Origin: Sesamum alatum
Taxonomy: Eukaryota; Streptophyta; Magnoliopsida; Lamiales; Pedaliaceae
DNA: 64,000 nt
NCBI GenBank assembly: GCA_034509735.1
Contig: JACGWO010000010.1
Coordinates: forward strand, 5,903,193-5,967,192
Direction: 5' to 3'
Each line of letters starts with the position of its first letter. Within the stretch, counting starts at the first letter, position 1. The notes under the pieces were generated by a model that worked only from the letters and a program-made list of their open reading frames with translations, made no database searches and had not been told where the DNA came from. Shown piece after piece: positions 1-11,292 of the stretch. The position numbers were made by a program, and so were the translations under genes.

Positions 1-225
1 GAGATAAAAAGTTGTGGACGCCTCGGTTAATACTCAGGCTCTGCAAAGTATTGTCGGGGGCACCCCTAGTCCCTACTGACGTACTGTTGGAGCTCTTCTA
101 GCCTTGCTTAGCCTGCAGACCCCCCTCGCAACAACACCTCTTCTGATACTTCCTCTAGGAGGTTATCTCCATGATTGATGGAGACTATGCAACATATGAT
201 AACCAGCGCGGTATGACCACAACTG

Positions 226-1695
226 ATGGTCGCAAACCCAAAGTGTCGCTCACAGTCTTTGGTGATGGAGGCCCCATGGCCGGGGAAGGAGGATCCCTGG
301 TTCAGACGTCCGGGATTCCCCTCAGGGAGTAGGGCTTGCCTTGTCAGCCGCAAGAAGAAGTTCCCCCCAGTGGATAGGTCGCCTAGAATGCTTGCAGAAG
401 GGACTCCAGGATGTGCAGCATCGTGTGATGGTAGTCCTACTTGAAGAGCAAGGTGGCATCCCTTTCAACAAGAAGATCATGGCTGACGAGCAACCTCCCA
501 ATTATCAAACTCCTACCATAGCGGAATATGATGGTACTACAGACCCCCAAGAACACTTGTCCCGATTTGAAAATGCATCTCTCTTACACCGCTACACCGA
601 CAGGATCAAATAGTCATGTTCGTCACCACGTTTGCCCAAGCTGCCCAACAATAGTTCAAATAATGCCTGTGGGTCAATTTTAAAGTTTCTATGGGTTCTA
701 ATCCTTGTTCCTTTGCATCAATTTTCCAATATTAAGGACTCCAGGATGTGCAACATCTTGTGATGGTAGTCCTACTTGAAGAGCAAGGTGACATCCCTTT
801 CAACAAGAAGATTTGGCTGACGAGCAACCTCCCAATTATCAAACTCCTGCCATAGCGGAATATGATGGTACTACAGACCCCTAGGAACACTTGTCCCCAT
901 TTGAAAATGCATCTCTCTTACACTGCTACACCGACAGGATCAAATAGTCATGTTCGTCACCACGTTTGCCCAAGCTGACCCAACAATAGTTCAAAATAAT
1001 TGCCTGTGGGGTCAATTTAAAGTTTTCTATGGGTTCTGATCCTTGTTCCTGCATGCCCAATTTTCAATAGTAAGCTACACCGAAAGACGACTCTTAGCTT
1101 CTTCACGATTCGACAGAAGGAGGCGGAGTCGTTGAGGGATTACCTCCAGCGCTTCAATGCTGGCACTCTGGAGGTGCCTACGGGCACCCTGGAAGTTAAG
1201 GCTCGCGCTTTCTCACAAGAATTCTTGGATGGGGACTTCTTCAAGTCCCTTGCTAAGAAGCTAACACGAATTTTTTTTTGATAGTTTCCTAGCATGAGTG
1301 GAAAATTATATCAACATGGAGAAGGCCCAAGCTTCCAAGAAGGAGGGATGAGGAGAAAAGATGAAGGACTCCAAAGAGGAGGGGTCCTCGAAGAAGCTAA
1401 AAATCGAGTTCCGTGATAAGAAGCTCCCTAAGGGGTACCCCACTTATACTCGACCAAGGCAAGGGATTGGACCTACCCGACCAAAGTCGGATAAAATTAC
1501 ATGTTCTGCAACGACTACGGGCACACCACTGAGGAGTCCCGACACTTGAAAAACGAAATAAAACTACTTATCCAGAATGGATATTTAGAAGAGTTTGTGT
1601 ATCAAGAAAAAGCCCAAGGCATGGGCCCCTATCAAAAGTGGGATGCACACAAAGGAAAAATACAAGAGAAGTCTAGTCCAGATCTCCTAATGTAA
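226..1695 (+). pseudogene. Tat gag pseudogene
   Basis: Degenerate gag, the structural capsid protein of the retrotransposon. Around 478-612 the frame reads through a typical plant gypsy gag block (AEYDGTTDPQEHLSRFENA, then LLHRY) and stops at 610. The block is repeated at 815-945 because of a tandem duplication. The following gag segments (RDYLQRFN and FKSLAKK type) are readable at about 1130-1260. A zinc-knuckle-like stretch with NDYGHTTEE is at 1505-1530. The pieces lie in different frames with several stops, so no full-length protein is possible. Confidence 0.8.
401..1073 (+). repeat. 335-bp tandem duplication inside gag
   Basis: Positions 401-735 and 736-1073 are two adjacent copies of the same gag segment, both starting with GGACTCCAGGATGTGC. 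They differ by scattered substitutions and small indels: the first copy has ACAGACCCCCAAGAACAC where the second has a TAG in the same place. The duplication is therefore not recent. Confidence 0.93.
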
Positions 1696-2059
1696 GAAGG
1701 GCATAAGTCCTCACCGTCGGGGTACACAGACGGTATCAACCCTACTCTTAATACATTCAGAGTAGTGGTATCACCTTCCATATGAAGATCGAATTCCCTG
1801 TACAAGAGAGGATAGGTGAAGTTGTGGAAGAACCAACTGCAAGCTAGAAAATGCAACGTGAAAGATGTATGCAAAAGCCAGAAATGCAACTGCAGACCTC
1901 CTCGTGAAGGAATCTAGAAACGCCAGGGGAAGACCCCGTGCCCATGGAAGGAACAAGCCTTGAAGGGGAAGACCCCACCAAAGTGCAGTCTGCAAAAGAA
2001 CTACTCACCACAGAGTCAATTCCGGGAGAATCGGATAAACCACACGTATAGTCTCCCAA

Positions 2060-3075
2060 TTGAGAGAGGAGATTAGAAAAGAATTAATCCAATGCCACCA
2101 GAGGAATGTTGACATATTCACATGGACCTCCCGAGACTTGGAGGGCATAGATCTGAAAGTAATAACTCATCACCTCAATATGGACCCCTCTGTGAAGCCT
2201 GTTAAGCAGAAGAAAATGCACTTCAAGCCCGAGAAAAGACAAAATTATTCAAGCAGAGGTAGACAAACTTTTGGCATCCGGACATATCCAAGAAATTCAG
2301 TTCCCAAAATGGCTCTCTAATGCGATGCTAGTCCCGAAGCCAGGAGGCAAATGATGAATGTGAGTAGACTTTCAAGACCTCAATAAAGCATGCCCAAGGA
2401 CTTTTACCCGCCCCCACGGATCAATCAATTAGTGGATTCCACTTCCGAGTGTGAACTTATGAGTATGATGGATGCCTCCCAGAGGTACCATCACATTATG
2501 CTAGCCCCCGAGGATTGCAAAAGAGTTAGCTTCATCACTTCCTTGGGACATTTTCGTTACGTGGCTATACCTTTCGTGCTTAAGAATACTGAGGCCACCT
2601 ACCAACGATTGTGATAAGATCTTCCCGCCCAGTTGGGGAGAACGTAGAAGTATATGTGGACGACATACTAGTAAAGATAAAAAGGCTAGGGATCATATCA
2701 CCGACCTGGAGGAGACATTTGGTGTTTTTGGAAAGTATAAATGAAAGCTCAACCACCGCCCCCTCCCCCCTTCAGGGTGAAGGGTGGACGCTTCCTCAGA
2801 TTCATAGTAACTGAGAGGGGTATCGAGACGAACCCCCTCATGATTAAAGCAGTCTAAGTTAGACTGAAGTCTCCACCAATGTCAACGAGGTACAGTGCCT
2901 CCCACGAATAATAGCAGCCCTTAATCGGTTCATTGCCAAATCTGCCGAGGGGGCCAGAGTGCCAAAATTCATCTGAAGAGCTCAAGAAGTACCTGGAAGG
3001 ATTCCCGTTGCTTGTCAAAACCCTCTCCCGGGGATACCTTGTATCTCTAAATATCGACGAGCTCCCAAGTCAATT
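2060..3075 (+). pseudogene. Tat reverse transcriptase pseudogene
   Basis: Decayed pol. The RT lead-in (FTWTSRDLEGID, then HHLNMDPSVKPVKQKK) is at about 2117-2213. The palm region with MDASQRYHHIMLAPED and FRYVAIP follows at 2460-2580. The catalytic box reads VYVDDILVK at about 2650-2675. Stops and frame changes separate all three blocks. The last recognisable part ends close to 3075, before any RNase H. Confidence 0.85.
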
Positions 3076-3091
3076 TTAATAATAGAGTAAA

Positions 3092-3800
3092 TTATATTGT
3101 CACCCCCTATCTTAGGTTTAATTACACAAATATTTCATATTTTTGTTTTGTAAAATATCGGTACAACCTCTAAGGGGGTTTTTTGTTTTAAATTTTGTCA
3201 CTGAATAGGGGTGTACTTGCAATTACCCTATAATTCAAGAATGTATTTGTAAAATCCACAAAGAATATAGAGTATTTATGTAATTGGGTTAATTTTATAA
3301 TTTTTTTTTTGTCCTGTAATTATAGGTATTTTTGGCGTTTTGGTCCATTAAGTTACTAGGGTAGCAAAATAGTCCTTTAAGTTTTTAATTTTCGTCCTCT
3401 GATCGCCGGATTTTTTAAAACTCGCCGGAATAATGGCACACGATTCACACGTGAGGCTTTTAAACTCGCCGGAAGAAGGGGCAATGCCTGAATGTGGTAT
3501 CACAGAAGAAGATCAACCTAATCGCGTGCCATTATTTCCAGCAAGTTTTCAAAAATCCAGCGACCAGAGGACGAAAATCGCGAAAAATGAAATGTTAAAG
3601 GACTATTTTGCTACCCTAGAAACTTAAAGGACCAAAAATGCCAAATACTTATAATTACAGGACGGAAAATGCAATTAACTGAAAAGTTAAAGGACTATTT
3701 TGCTACCCTAGAAACTTAAAGGACCAAAACGCCAAATTTGAATACCTATAATTACAGGATGAAAATTGCAATTAACCCTTATGTAATTAGACCTAATCAT
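3092..3800. repeat. Inverted-repeat element interrupted by a Mutator MITE
   Basis: The segments 3092-3285 and 3789-3800 look like the two sides of a small element (AAATTATATTGTCACCCCC style end) that was split by insertion of the 3286-3778 MITE. The outer boundaries are not sharply defined, so only the interruption is certain. Confidence 0.4.
3286..3778. mobile_element. Mutator-like MITE, copy A
   Basis: Non-autonomous inverted-repeat element of 493 bp. The left end reads GGGTTAATTTTATAA and the right end reads GCAATTAACCC. The internal terminal-repeat text (GTCCTGTAATTATAGG, then GTTTTGGTCC) recurs inverted on the other side. It is flanked by an exact 10-bp duplication TTATGTAATT at 3276-3285 and 3779-3788, which fits a Mutator-type insertion. 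The right terminal repeat is present twice in tandem (about 3598-3678 and 3684-3778). A close relative is at 14100-14579. Confidence 0.88.
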
Positions 3801-4033
3801 AATGAGTGTCAACATAATTTGTCAGTATGAGGCTCATTCCATTTAATACATATATTTTAAAAAATAATATATTTTTAATATATAAATATCTTATGAAACA
3901 TTGATAAACAATAATCTTATCTTTTTCAAAGAAAATATTAATAATTAAGTAAAAAATTTAATCAAGTTTTGCAGGTTATACTCAATAAGTCCAAAGTCTG
4001 GGATGACCAGATACGAGTTTGAGACAGGGCAAG

Positions 4034-4320
4034 TAGGGGTGTAAACGAGTCGAGCTCAATCATTTTTGGTTGACTCAAGCTCGAGCACGATGAACTCTTA
4101 TGGTTCGAGCTCAAACCATATATAATGAGCTTGAACTCGAGCTCGTCAGCTCGGGAACTCTTATGGTTCGAGCTCAGTTTGAGCTCGTTAGCTCTAACCA
4201 TATATAATGAGCTCGAGCTCGTCAGCTCGGTTCCCATCGAGCTCGCGCTCGAGGCGAAGCTCGAGTATTCAACAAAGTTCTAGTTTGAGATCGAGCTCGA
4301 GCTCGAACTGTTATTTTTAA
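4034..4320. repeat. hAT-like MITE fragment rich in GAGCTC
   Basis: It starts with TAGGGGTGTAAACGAG, a common end of plant hAT-like miniature elements. It continues with dense GAGCTCGAGCTC text forming many small palindromes. An internal unit beginning GAACTCTTATGGTTCGAGCTC occurs twice, at about 4091-4153 and 4154-4229. No matching right-hand end was found, so the element is probably truncated. Confidence 0.6.
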
Positions 4321-6333
4321 ATGCTATTATATTATTTATAAAAATATTAAATATATATTAATTATTAATCATAAGTTATTTTTTGAAGTGGTTGATCTCA
4401 TTATATACAAAAATAAAAATTCATGATAATTTAAATTTTATATCATTCACCTTATCAACTATACAAAAATAAAAAGACAAACTTTTTAAAACTAAAGTAC
4501 CAAATAGTAATTGATCTCATTATATATATAAAATAAAATAACAAATAAAAATAATTAACATTGTTTAACCATCATTATTATTATTGTTGTATTTAGAATC
4601 ACCAAATTTTGACATAAGTTTATAAATAATAAAATAGATTGCATACTATGTATCTTGGTAAAAATATATACTCACAAATAGATATAAAAAAATTATAAGT
4701 TAATTGTTAGGACTTGTTAATATAAAAAAGTACCAACAAATAAAAACTAGGTGGTAAAGGGTGTTCTTTCTTCTTCCTCATAAGTACCTTTTTTTTGTTT
4801 TTTTTTGTCTCTTCTATATAGTAGGAACAAAACAATACTTAATCAACACCATATAAGCCAAGAAACAATCAACAAATATAAATTAAAAACAGTTTGTCTT
4901 TGTTGCATCTGTGTAATTTTGTCCTCCATTCTATTCAACTTCCTAAATAATTTGGATATGATGACCCTTGCCCTCCCACATATCGATGGATTTTCCCAAG
5001 CCAAAAAATCACACCCACTTCTTTTTTTAGAACATCAAAAAAACTTCCTACCTGGGTTGTTGTCGATCGATGAGGTTCTCAAACTTGCAACCCTTCCACA
5101 GTGACAAAATACTTCTTCCTTTGCAACCATGTTTAAACTTTTATTGAAGTTTATTCCTACTAAATTGAATAGACAAAAAAAAAAAAAAAAAAAAAGCCAT
5201 TTATATGAGCAAGAAAAAGGAACACACCTTTCCCACCAATTTTTTATTTACTGGTACATTTTCCCTCCAAATATGCAGCCACTCAACGGAATAAGCCTCA
5301 ACCGCTAAATAATTAACGAAAATCCCCCTTTGTGTCCTGAAATTGAAAAAAAAAATGCACATAAGAAATGCAATGTTTGAATTGTCTACAGTAGAATCAA
5401 AGTTGATAACAAGTCCATTTATGGCACCAAAAATATAATTTACCCTTTCTTGGCTCCTAAAACCGATCCAAAAACCTGTTGCAGATCAATACACAAGATC
5501 TTATATATAGTTAGATCATACAATAAAAATGTTGTCCCTCGTTGAACAATCAAACATAGATTACTGCCTTAAAGCGACAGATAATTAAGGTTCAATTTAA
5601 TCCACTAATAATAATTAATTGTCTTAATAAGATTTTGATTTGAATTTTTACATAATACAAGAGCAACTTAATTACCACAGCCTACAGATTTCATTTCACA
5701 CACTCGTTTTCAAGTAATGATACAATCTTCTCTTTTCCGGCTGCCTTGGGCCCTCTTGTTCTTACAACATTAAGCCCAATACATTGAAGTTTGTATTACA
5801 CTCGGGGCACTTTGTCTGATTGGGTCAAGTCGAATCCCACATTGAAGAACTCGAGAATACTCCTAAAGCAGTTCATGTGGTCTTGAAATTTACTCCATAT
5901 TGAATGCCTCCACACCTACAAAACACATTGTGGAACAAATGTTTATGTTAATTATGAGAACATAAAACATTAATGCTGGCTGTAATATATAGGACAAAGT
6001 AACATTCAAGTTTGTTACATAAGTAGGTTAAACACATAATCAAAATAAGATATTGCAAAATATTTGGTAAATTTTGTAGAAAAAGAGCTTGTTCGATCCA
6101 AAATTTAGATGTAGTTAGGAGCTTATAAACTCCTTAAAATAAGGAAAGAATTAATTTTCAACTTATTTTGAAAATCTTAATAAGTTAGTTCAGTTTTCTT
6201 CAAAATAATAACAAAATTTATCATAAGTAACATATTATAATTAGTTCATATATGATTTTATTTTATTCAAATACTTGAATACCCTCTTTTTAAAATAATA
6301 ATTGGCAACTTATAAGCTTAAAAAACATCTTAT
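4321..6333. other. AT-rich intergenic DNA, no gene assigned
   Basis: No convincing reading frame or element. A homopolymer A run lies near 5168-5194. A minus-strand stretch around 5700-5930 has a short open segment with a Cys-pair motif after a possible splice acceptor, but nothing recognisable. Confidence 0.5.
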
Positions 6334-6769
6334 GGGCTTAATTGCATTTTTGGTCTCGTAGTTATGTTCGTTTGGTTTTCTAGTCATGTAATTTGATCTT
6401 GTACGATATTTAATTTCTTGAATTCAGAACAGATCTTATCGGATTCCCCCTTATTTGCCCGATTTCTTCCTAAAAGGCTGAAAATTGGCACGTACCACTC
6501 ATGTGACTGTTTAAAACTAGGGCGAATCATCCTACTGTCTTTGTTTTTTTTTGGCATTAGAATGGCATTAATCAACCAATAGGATGCTTTGTCCCAATTT
6601 TAAACAGTCACATGAGTGGCACATGCACTTTCCAGCTACCTAGGAAGAAATCCGAAAAATAGGAAAAACTGTCCTGAACTCACGAAATTAAAAACGTATA
6701 GGATTAAATTACAACCTTAACAACGTATATGACTAAAACGCTGAAACGGGACTACAAGTGCAATTAAAC
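6334..6769. mobile_element. Mutator-like MITE with ~200-bp inverted arms
   Basis: A 436-bp near-palindromic element. The left arm starts GGGCTTAATTGCATTTTTGG and the right end is GTGCAATTAAAC. Both arms share long stretches, for example CACTCATGTGACTGTTTAAAA and its complement. The flanks ACATCTTAT (6325-6333) and ATATCTTAT (6770-6778) match at 8 of 9 bases, as expected for a Mutator target duplication. Confidence 0.82.
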
Positions 6770-6811
6770 ATATCTTATAAGATGTATAAACTTATAAGAT
6801 CTTACAAATTC

Positions 6812-7312
6812 GATAAAATTACACTTTTAGTCCCATAGGGTAGGGGGTTTAACCCTTTTGATCCTATACTTTACGAAAATTTTAAAATTGTCCTAAATTA
6901 GGAAGACTCGGTACATTTAGTCTCTGCTTTACGAAATTTTCAAAATGGTCCCAAAATTGAGAAAACTCGACCCACATTTAGTCTCATGTTCAAGTATCCT
7001 TAAAAAAAAAAAAAAGTAGACAGCAATGACACGCACAATGCACATGTCCATCAGTTGTGTGAGTAATTAACCAAGCTAATGGACATGCACATTCCACACG
7101 CCATTGCTGTCTATTTTATATAGAAACTTGTACATAGGACTAAATGTATCAAATTTTTTTAATTTTGAGACAATTTTGAAAATTTTCGTAAAGTAGATAT
7201 ATAACTAAATGTGTCGACTTATCTCATTTTTGCAATCAATTTAAAATTTCATAAAGCAGGGAACTAAAAGTATTGAACCTTTATCATATAGGAGTACACG
7301 TGTAATATTACC
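6812..7312. mobile_element. Inverted-repeat MITE, Mutator-like
   Basis: About 500 bp with long inverted arms: the left has AAATTACACTTTTAGTCCC and the right ends TACACGTGTAATATTACC. The centre is an extended palindrome around GACAGCAATG at 7019-7115. It lies only about 35 bp from the preceding MITE. The flanking duplication is weak (about 6 of 9), so the exact ends are approximate. Confidence 0.65.
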
Positions 7313-8004
7313 TATAAATGAATAAGTTAGACGGCAAACACCTCTAAGTGTGATTCTACATATTATAACGATCTTTTATTGCACAAATTAATATTGAGTA
7401 AAGATACAACTACACATATAAAGCTGTTCTTCCACTCAGTTAACTACGAAAAATTCAGCATACTATACATGCAGGCACCAGATACCTATTTAGCAGCTCA
7501 CATGAACATACAGAAGAAAATCTCAAAAAAAAAAAAAAAAAATGAATATAGGGAAGAAAAGATCTCAAGTATAACAAAAACGACTTAGATGGTAAATAAT
7601 CCAACCTAAACACATTAATTATACAAGCACACACACATAAATATGTATATGTATTCCTCTTACATGCCACATCCTGAGTATGTGTATGCACAACATATAT
7701 ACGGCAGAACATACGCACAAGTCGTATTTGTACGATGCAGAGATCGATCAGGACAATGTGGAATAAGGTTGTCTAAACGAAGGGAGAAAAAACGTGTGTG
7801 GTATTAATGTTGCTGAGGAAAATCTTGTCAAGTTTTCTTGCCAGAGTAGGGTTTGATCGATGGATGATGATGATGATGACATATATGCAGTGAAAGTGGC
7901 TTCTGCTACTGCAAAAGAACACAATCATTCTTGGCCTCTTGTGGTCCATCAGATCCCAGGAAAATTTCATCATGAATCCATATAATACTTGGGGAGAAAA
8001 AACC

Positions 8005-8007
<3 letters not shown>
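7313..8007. other. Unassigned DNA downstream of HEC3-like gene
   Basis: No supported gene. Short frames on both strands here are low in complexity or cross microsatellites. The segment 7740-7990 is less AT-rich than its surroundings and may hold part of an unrecognised transcript. Confidence 0.4.
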
Positions 8008-8039
<32 letters not shown>

Positions 8040-8096
8040 GCTCTCTGCAGGTTGCTATGCTATCATCCACAAGCCTGCACACACACACACACACAC
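8008..8096. repeat. (CA)n/(TA)n microsatellite cluster
   Basis: A (CA) run at 8008-8020 passes directly into a (TA) run up to about 8038. A second (CA) run is at 8078-8096, followed by GT-rich alternating sequence. Confidence 0.9.
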
Positions 8097-8470
8097 GTAG
8101 ACGTGCGTGTACGTGTGTGTTAGAGAGAGTGTAGTCATGATATTCAAAGTTTTCTTACATCACTGTTTTATTCCGAGCAGGGAAAAGATAGGCCAATAAA
8201 GGAACTTTCTGAGGGCCAAAGCCCTTCTTGTATATTATTATATATATATACACAGAATAATAAATAACTCAGGCTAACCGTTTTTGTGATTATTCCGATG
8301 TCCCCTTAAGTCAACAAAATCCTAACAAACCTTTCTCTTATCATCACATGGATTTTTTCGAATTTTTAATACAAACCCTTTTCATACAACGTTTGATCAT
8401 TGAAATCAATTATATTTATATGTATTTATGTATGAAGAAATGATAATCACCAATAAAGTTTATAGTTAAA

Positions 8471-9193
8471 TTAAAACATATGGGATATATAATCACCTGG
8501 CCCATCGTTATTGTTCCCTCCAAACAAGTACGAAGACGACGTCCCTGCTGCCGCGGTGGCGGTCTTGGTCGTTACCGCCACCCAATCTTCAGCGGTGGCG
8601 GCGCCGGTGGGAGTGGCGATCCCTATGCACGGCGGCTGGTGGTGGTTGGCCTGGAGTATGCGGATTTGCCTCTTCAAGAACTTAACATAGCGAATGGCTT
8701 CATCCAGCATGGAAGCAGTGTCCATCTTAGTTCCCCCAGGGACCAGTCTCTGGAGGATCCGGATCTTCTCACTGATCCTCTCACGGCGGTGGCGGGCCGC
8801 GACGCTCTGTGGGTCGTCGCTGATCCGGACGTTCCGCCTCCTGGGCTTGCGGATGGTGGCCGGGTCGATGTCGACCGGTTGCATTGCTGCAATCTTGAAC
8901 ATCATCTCCTTCATGGCTCCCAACTCCTCTTCGGGCTCGTCGTCTTGATGATCTCCGGCTTCCGACCCTTTGAAGCCTGCGGAGGCGGCCATTTGGTCGA
9001 AATTCGGAGACGGGAGGAGTTGCGTTGGTGGGGAATCTGATGGCTCGTTTTGGCTGTGAATTTGAGGAAAGTAAGCCCATTGTGTGTGTGGATGATGATC
9101 AAAAGGTTGATCTTGAAGTAGATGGCCTTGATCCATCGGAATGCTGTATGGCTCCCAAGTGGTGTTTGTGAACCTGTGATGGCTCAAATCCAT
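8471..9193 (-). CDS. HEC3: HECATE3-like bHLH transcription factor
   Basis: Intact single-exon gene of 240 residues. The product is a nuclear bHLH transcription factor of subfamily VIIIb. HECATE proteins in Arabidopsis act redundantly in gynoecium, transmitting-tract and stigma development and in meristem control. The bHLH domain spans about residues 126-180. The preceding block ([16 protein letters not shown], then RRRNVRIS) and the [10 protein letters not shown] end of helix 2 match HEC3 more than HEC1/2. The basic region reads [11 protein letters not shown], without the usual His and Glu of E-box-reading bHLH proteins, as is normal for the HEC/IND group. Start: the in-frame codon two positions upstream is TTG, so the ATG at 9193 is taken as the start. 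The N-terminus is rich in His, Pro and Gln and an acidic DDEPEEE stretch precedes the conserved block. Lack of introns is typical for this family. DNA partner and expression cannot be read here. Confidence 0.95.
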   Translation of the reverse strand: MDLSHHRFTNTTWEPYSIPMDQGHLLQDQPFDHHPHTQWAYFPQIHSQNEPSDSPPTQLLPSPNFDQMAASAGFKGSEAGDHQDDEPEEELGAMKEMMFKIAAMQPVDIDPATIRKPRRRNVRISDDPQSVAARHRRERISEKIRILQRLVPGGTKMDTASMLDEAIRYVKFLKRQIRILQANHHQPPCIGIATPTGAATAEDWVAVTTKTATAAAGTSSSYLFGGNNNDGPGDYISHMF

Positions 9194-9353
9194 GATCAAA
9201 ATGTATATGATCCTTAGTTTTTTTTTTTTTTCTCTTTTTTGTGAGAAGATGGGAAAGAATTACAACAGCTGAAAGAGGAGGATTTAGCTTTGAAGGGATG
9301 AACTCAGAAGCAATCTTTGATTAGGTTCTCTGCAGCTTTTAAGGGCTTTCAAG

Positions 9354-9366
9354 CATTTAAATAAAG
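9354..9366 (-). promoter_or_regulatory. Candidate TATA box of HEC3-like gene
   Basis: On the minus strand the sequence reads CTTTATTTAAATG about 160-170 bp upstream of the HEC3 ATG. A CT/CA-rich pyrimidine tract (9370-9411) lies just upstream of it. The position leaves a 5' UTR of plausible length, but no transcript start can be proven. Confidence 0.35.
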
Positions 9367-9369
9367 CTT

Positions 9370-9411
9370 CTCTGTGTGTGAGTGTGTGTGGGTGTGAGAG
9401 AGAGAGAGAGA
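9370..9411. repeat. (GT)n/(GA)n tract in HEC3 upstream region
   Basis: Alternating GTGTGTG followed by an uninterrupted GA run at about 9397-9411. Read on the gene strand this is a CT/CA pyrimidine patch, a sequence common near plant core promoters. Confidence 0.8.
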
Positions 9412-9916
9412 TTGGGACATTTGAGAAATTTGAGAGAATTTTAAAGAGAGAGAAGGAAACAACGTAGGGAGATTGATTAATGTTGATGGGACCACCGCTT
9501 TTGATATACTATGAAATGATATGAAGTAAAGGGCTGTGAATTTTTGCATTGCAGATTGTTAGAACCCTTTCTAGGGTTTGCTGTTTTCAAACAAGGCTTT
9601 CCATCCCAAGTACGCTTCCTCATATACTTAAATCAAACACAAAAAAAGAATCATATAAATATTTAATGAGAATGAGAAAAAGCAATTATTAGTTTAATAA
9701 TTATTAGATTAATTAAACACAATGATTTTATCAATATTATTGAATTGGTTTAATTGCAAATTTTAGTTATTCTAATCATTTGTTTTTCACATTTTATAAT
9801 TCTTCGTGTAACTTGTTAGGGTTGTGAATTGGTTCTTCACTTTTTTCTTAATTTCGCGTGCGCGCGATTATAGGACAAAATTGACCAGGATTTCAAAGTT
9901 GGTCTGAGAGTGACAT

Positions 9917-10161
9917 CATACAAGAAAATAACTCAATAACTAAAAAAATCAGTGTCAAACTAATTAACAAGTAAAAATTTTCGTTGTTAATCTAATAATT
10001 TAGCTCAAAAAATTTACTTGCTAACGAATTGTTTAATATATATATATATATATATTAAATAGTATATATTAGCAATTGAAATTTTACTAGCTGATTAATT
10101 AGCTCGACGTTGATTTTAGAATTAAATTTTTTCGTAGTTATTGAGTCATTTTCTTGTAGCG
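9917..10161. mobile_element. CACTA-type MITE
   Basis: Begins CATACAAGAAAATAACTCAA and ends TTGAGTCATTTTCTTGTAGCG, an inverted pair related to the CACTACAAGAAA end of plant CACTA elements. Both arms also share the CAATAACTA/TAGTTATTG text. A (TA) run sits in the middle (about 10036-10055). The first and last bases deviate from CACTA, so it is an old copy. Confidence 0.7.
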
Positions 10162-10652
10162 ATTTTGGCCAAATTTGAGAATTTTGACAAATTTTGTCAT
10201 AAAATCACGAAATTAAAAAAAAAAAGTGAAAGATTATTTTACATTTCTAACACAAATTAATTACAGGATTAAAGTACCAAATGACTATATATAATTATAG
10301 GACTAAAAACTGCAATATTCTTATTAAATTTGTAAAAATCAAATTACAGCAAAGACGAAATTATTCTGATTAATTAATAACATCATTACTGATAATATTG
10401 ATGTTATGATCACTTTAATTTAATGGTGATAATGACCTAACAATCAAATGCACTTGCTGATGAGTTATCAATAATTGTCCAAACTAAGCTCTCATTCCCA
10501 TATAATTGCTTCTTTACAGCTTAAAAATAGCCGTTTCTCTTTGCATTAAAGATAATTAATATTTTTGTTCAAAAAAAATATGATAATTAATATTTAATAC
10601 AGGCTCAGAGCTGTAATAATCATATATCAACACCCTCCATTTTCTTCTTACT

Positions 10653-10986
10653 ACAAGAAATATGAGTTTTTGTTATGTTTAATTATTATGGTTAAAAAAA
10701 AAATTATCGTAAATAATATAACTAACTATTATTGCACGACAGCTGTTAGCCGTTATTCACTAGAAGAAATATTAATTTTGGCTACAATTAATTACTATAG
10801 TCAAAGAAAAAAATTGTGGCGAATACAAATTAATCACGGCTTTGCAACGACTATTAACTATTGTTTCTGCAAGTGAGACCAATTTTTTGCATTGGTTTTG
10901 TTTGATCGTAGTTAATAGTGTTGATTTACTGCGAATTTTAAGTCGTGGTCATTTATAGTGTAGCGAAAAAATAATTTTTTTGTAGT
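10653..10986. mobile_element. CACTA-type MITE
   Basis: Left end near ACTACAAGAAATATGAG, right end TTTTTTTGTAGTGG. The interior carries TATGGTTAAAA/AATCACGGC phrases that recur at 12280-12590, 17555-17868 and 43810-44031, so these belong to one repeat group. A second CACTAGAAGAAATATT at about 10758 suggests a nested or rearranged copy. Confidence 0.6.
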
Positions 10987-11084
10987 GGTTTCTGCAGGCG
11001 AGGTGCGGTCAAAATATTTTCCATGGTTAAAAATCATGCTAAATATTTTGGTCATATATAACTAAAATCAGGTAATTCTTATTA

Positions 11085-11292
11085 GGAAAAAATGCAAGTA
11101 ACCCCCATGTGATATTGTAAATGTGCAAATTACCCCATATAAAAAATAAAGTAGCGATTTACCTCTTGTGGTTTTTTCATTCAATCAATTTACCTTCCCG
11201 TATTTTTTAAAACGAGCAATTTACCTTCCTAAATAGGGGGTAAATTGCGCCACTTTAAAGGAGACGGGGAGATAAATTGCATTAAACCCATT
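11085..11292. repeat. Mutator-like MITE or terminal-repeat remnant
   Basis: Carries repeated phrases such as GCAAGTAACCCCC, GCAAATTACCCC and GGGGGTAAATTGC in both orientations. This style resembles the ends of the Mutator element at 52663-57911. Boundaries are approximate. Confidence 0.5.

Larger units (their letters stand above)
1..3080 (+). mobile_element. Ty3/gypsy Tat-lineage LTR retrotransposon, truncated
   Basis: This is the remnant of a Tat-type Ty3/gypsy retrotransposon read left to right: gag leader, gag, then the reverse transcriptase region. The window starts inside the element, so its 5' LTR is not seen. Homology ends near 3080 inside the sequence following RT, so RNase H, integrase and the 3' LTR are absent. 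The gag and RT wording is close to the second Tat element at 35240-43809. Internal stops and frameshifts are frequent, and the protease part between gag and RT (about 1700-2050) is missing. Lineage is inferred from similarity to the second element, which has the dual RNase H typical of Tat. Confidence 0.85.

Noticed and set aside
5700..5935. Possible exon on the minus strand with a CPEC-like Cys pair after a TTTGTAG acceptor
   Set aside because: The two halves lie in different frames with a stop between them, no family was recognised and no other exons were found.
8480..9102. Several long frames on both strands overlapping the HEC3-like gene
   Set aside because: They are shadows of the high-GC bHLH coding region. 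None shows a known domain, while the 240-residue frame matches HEC3 throughout.
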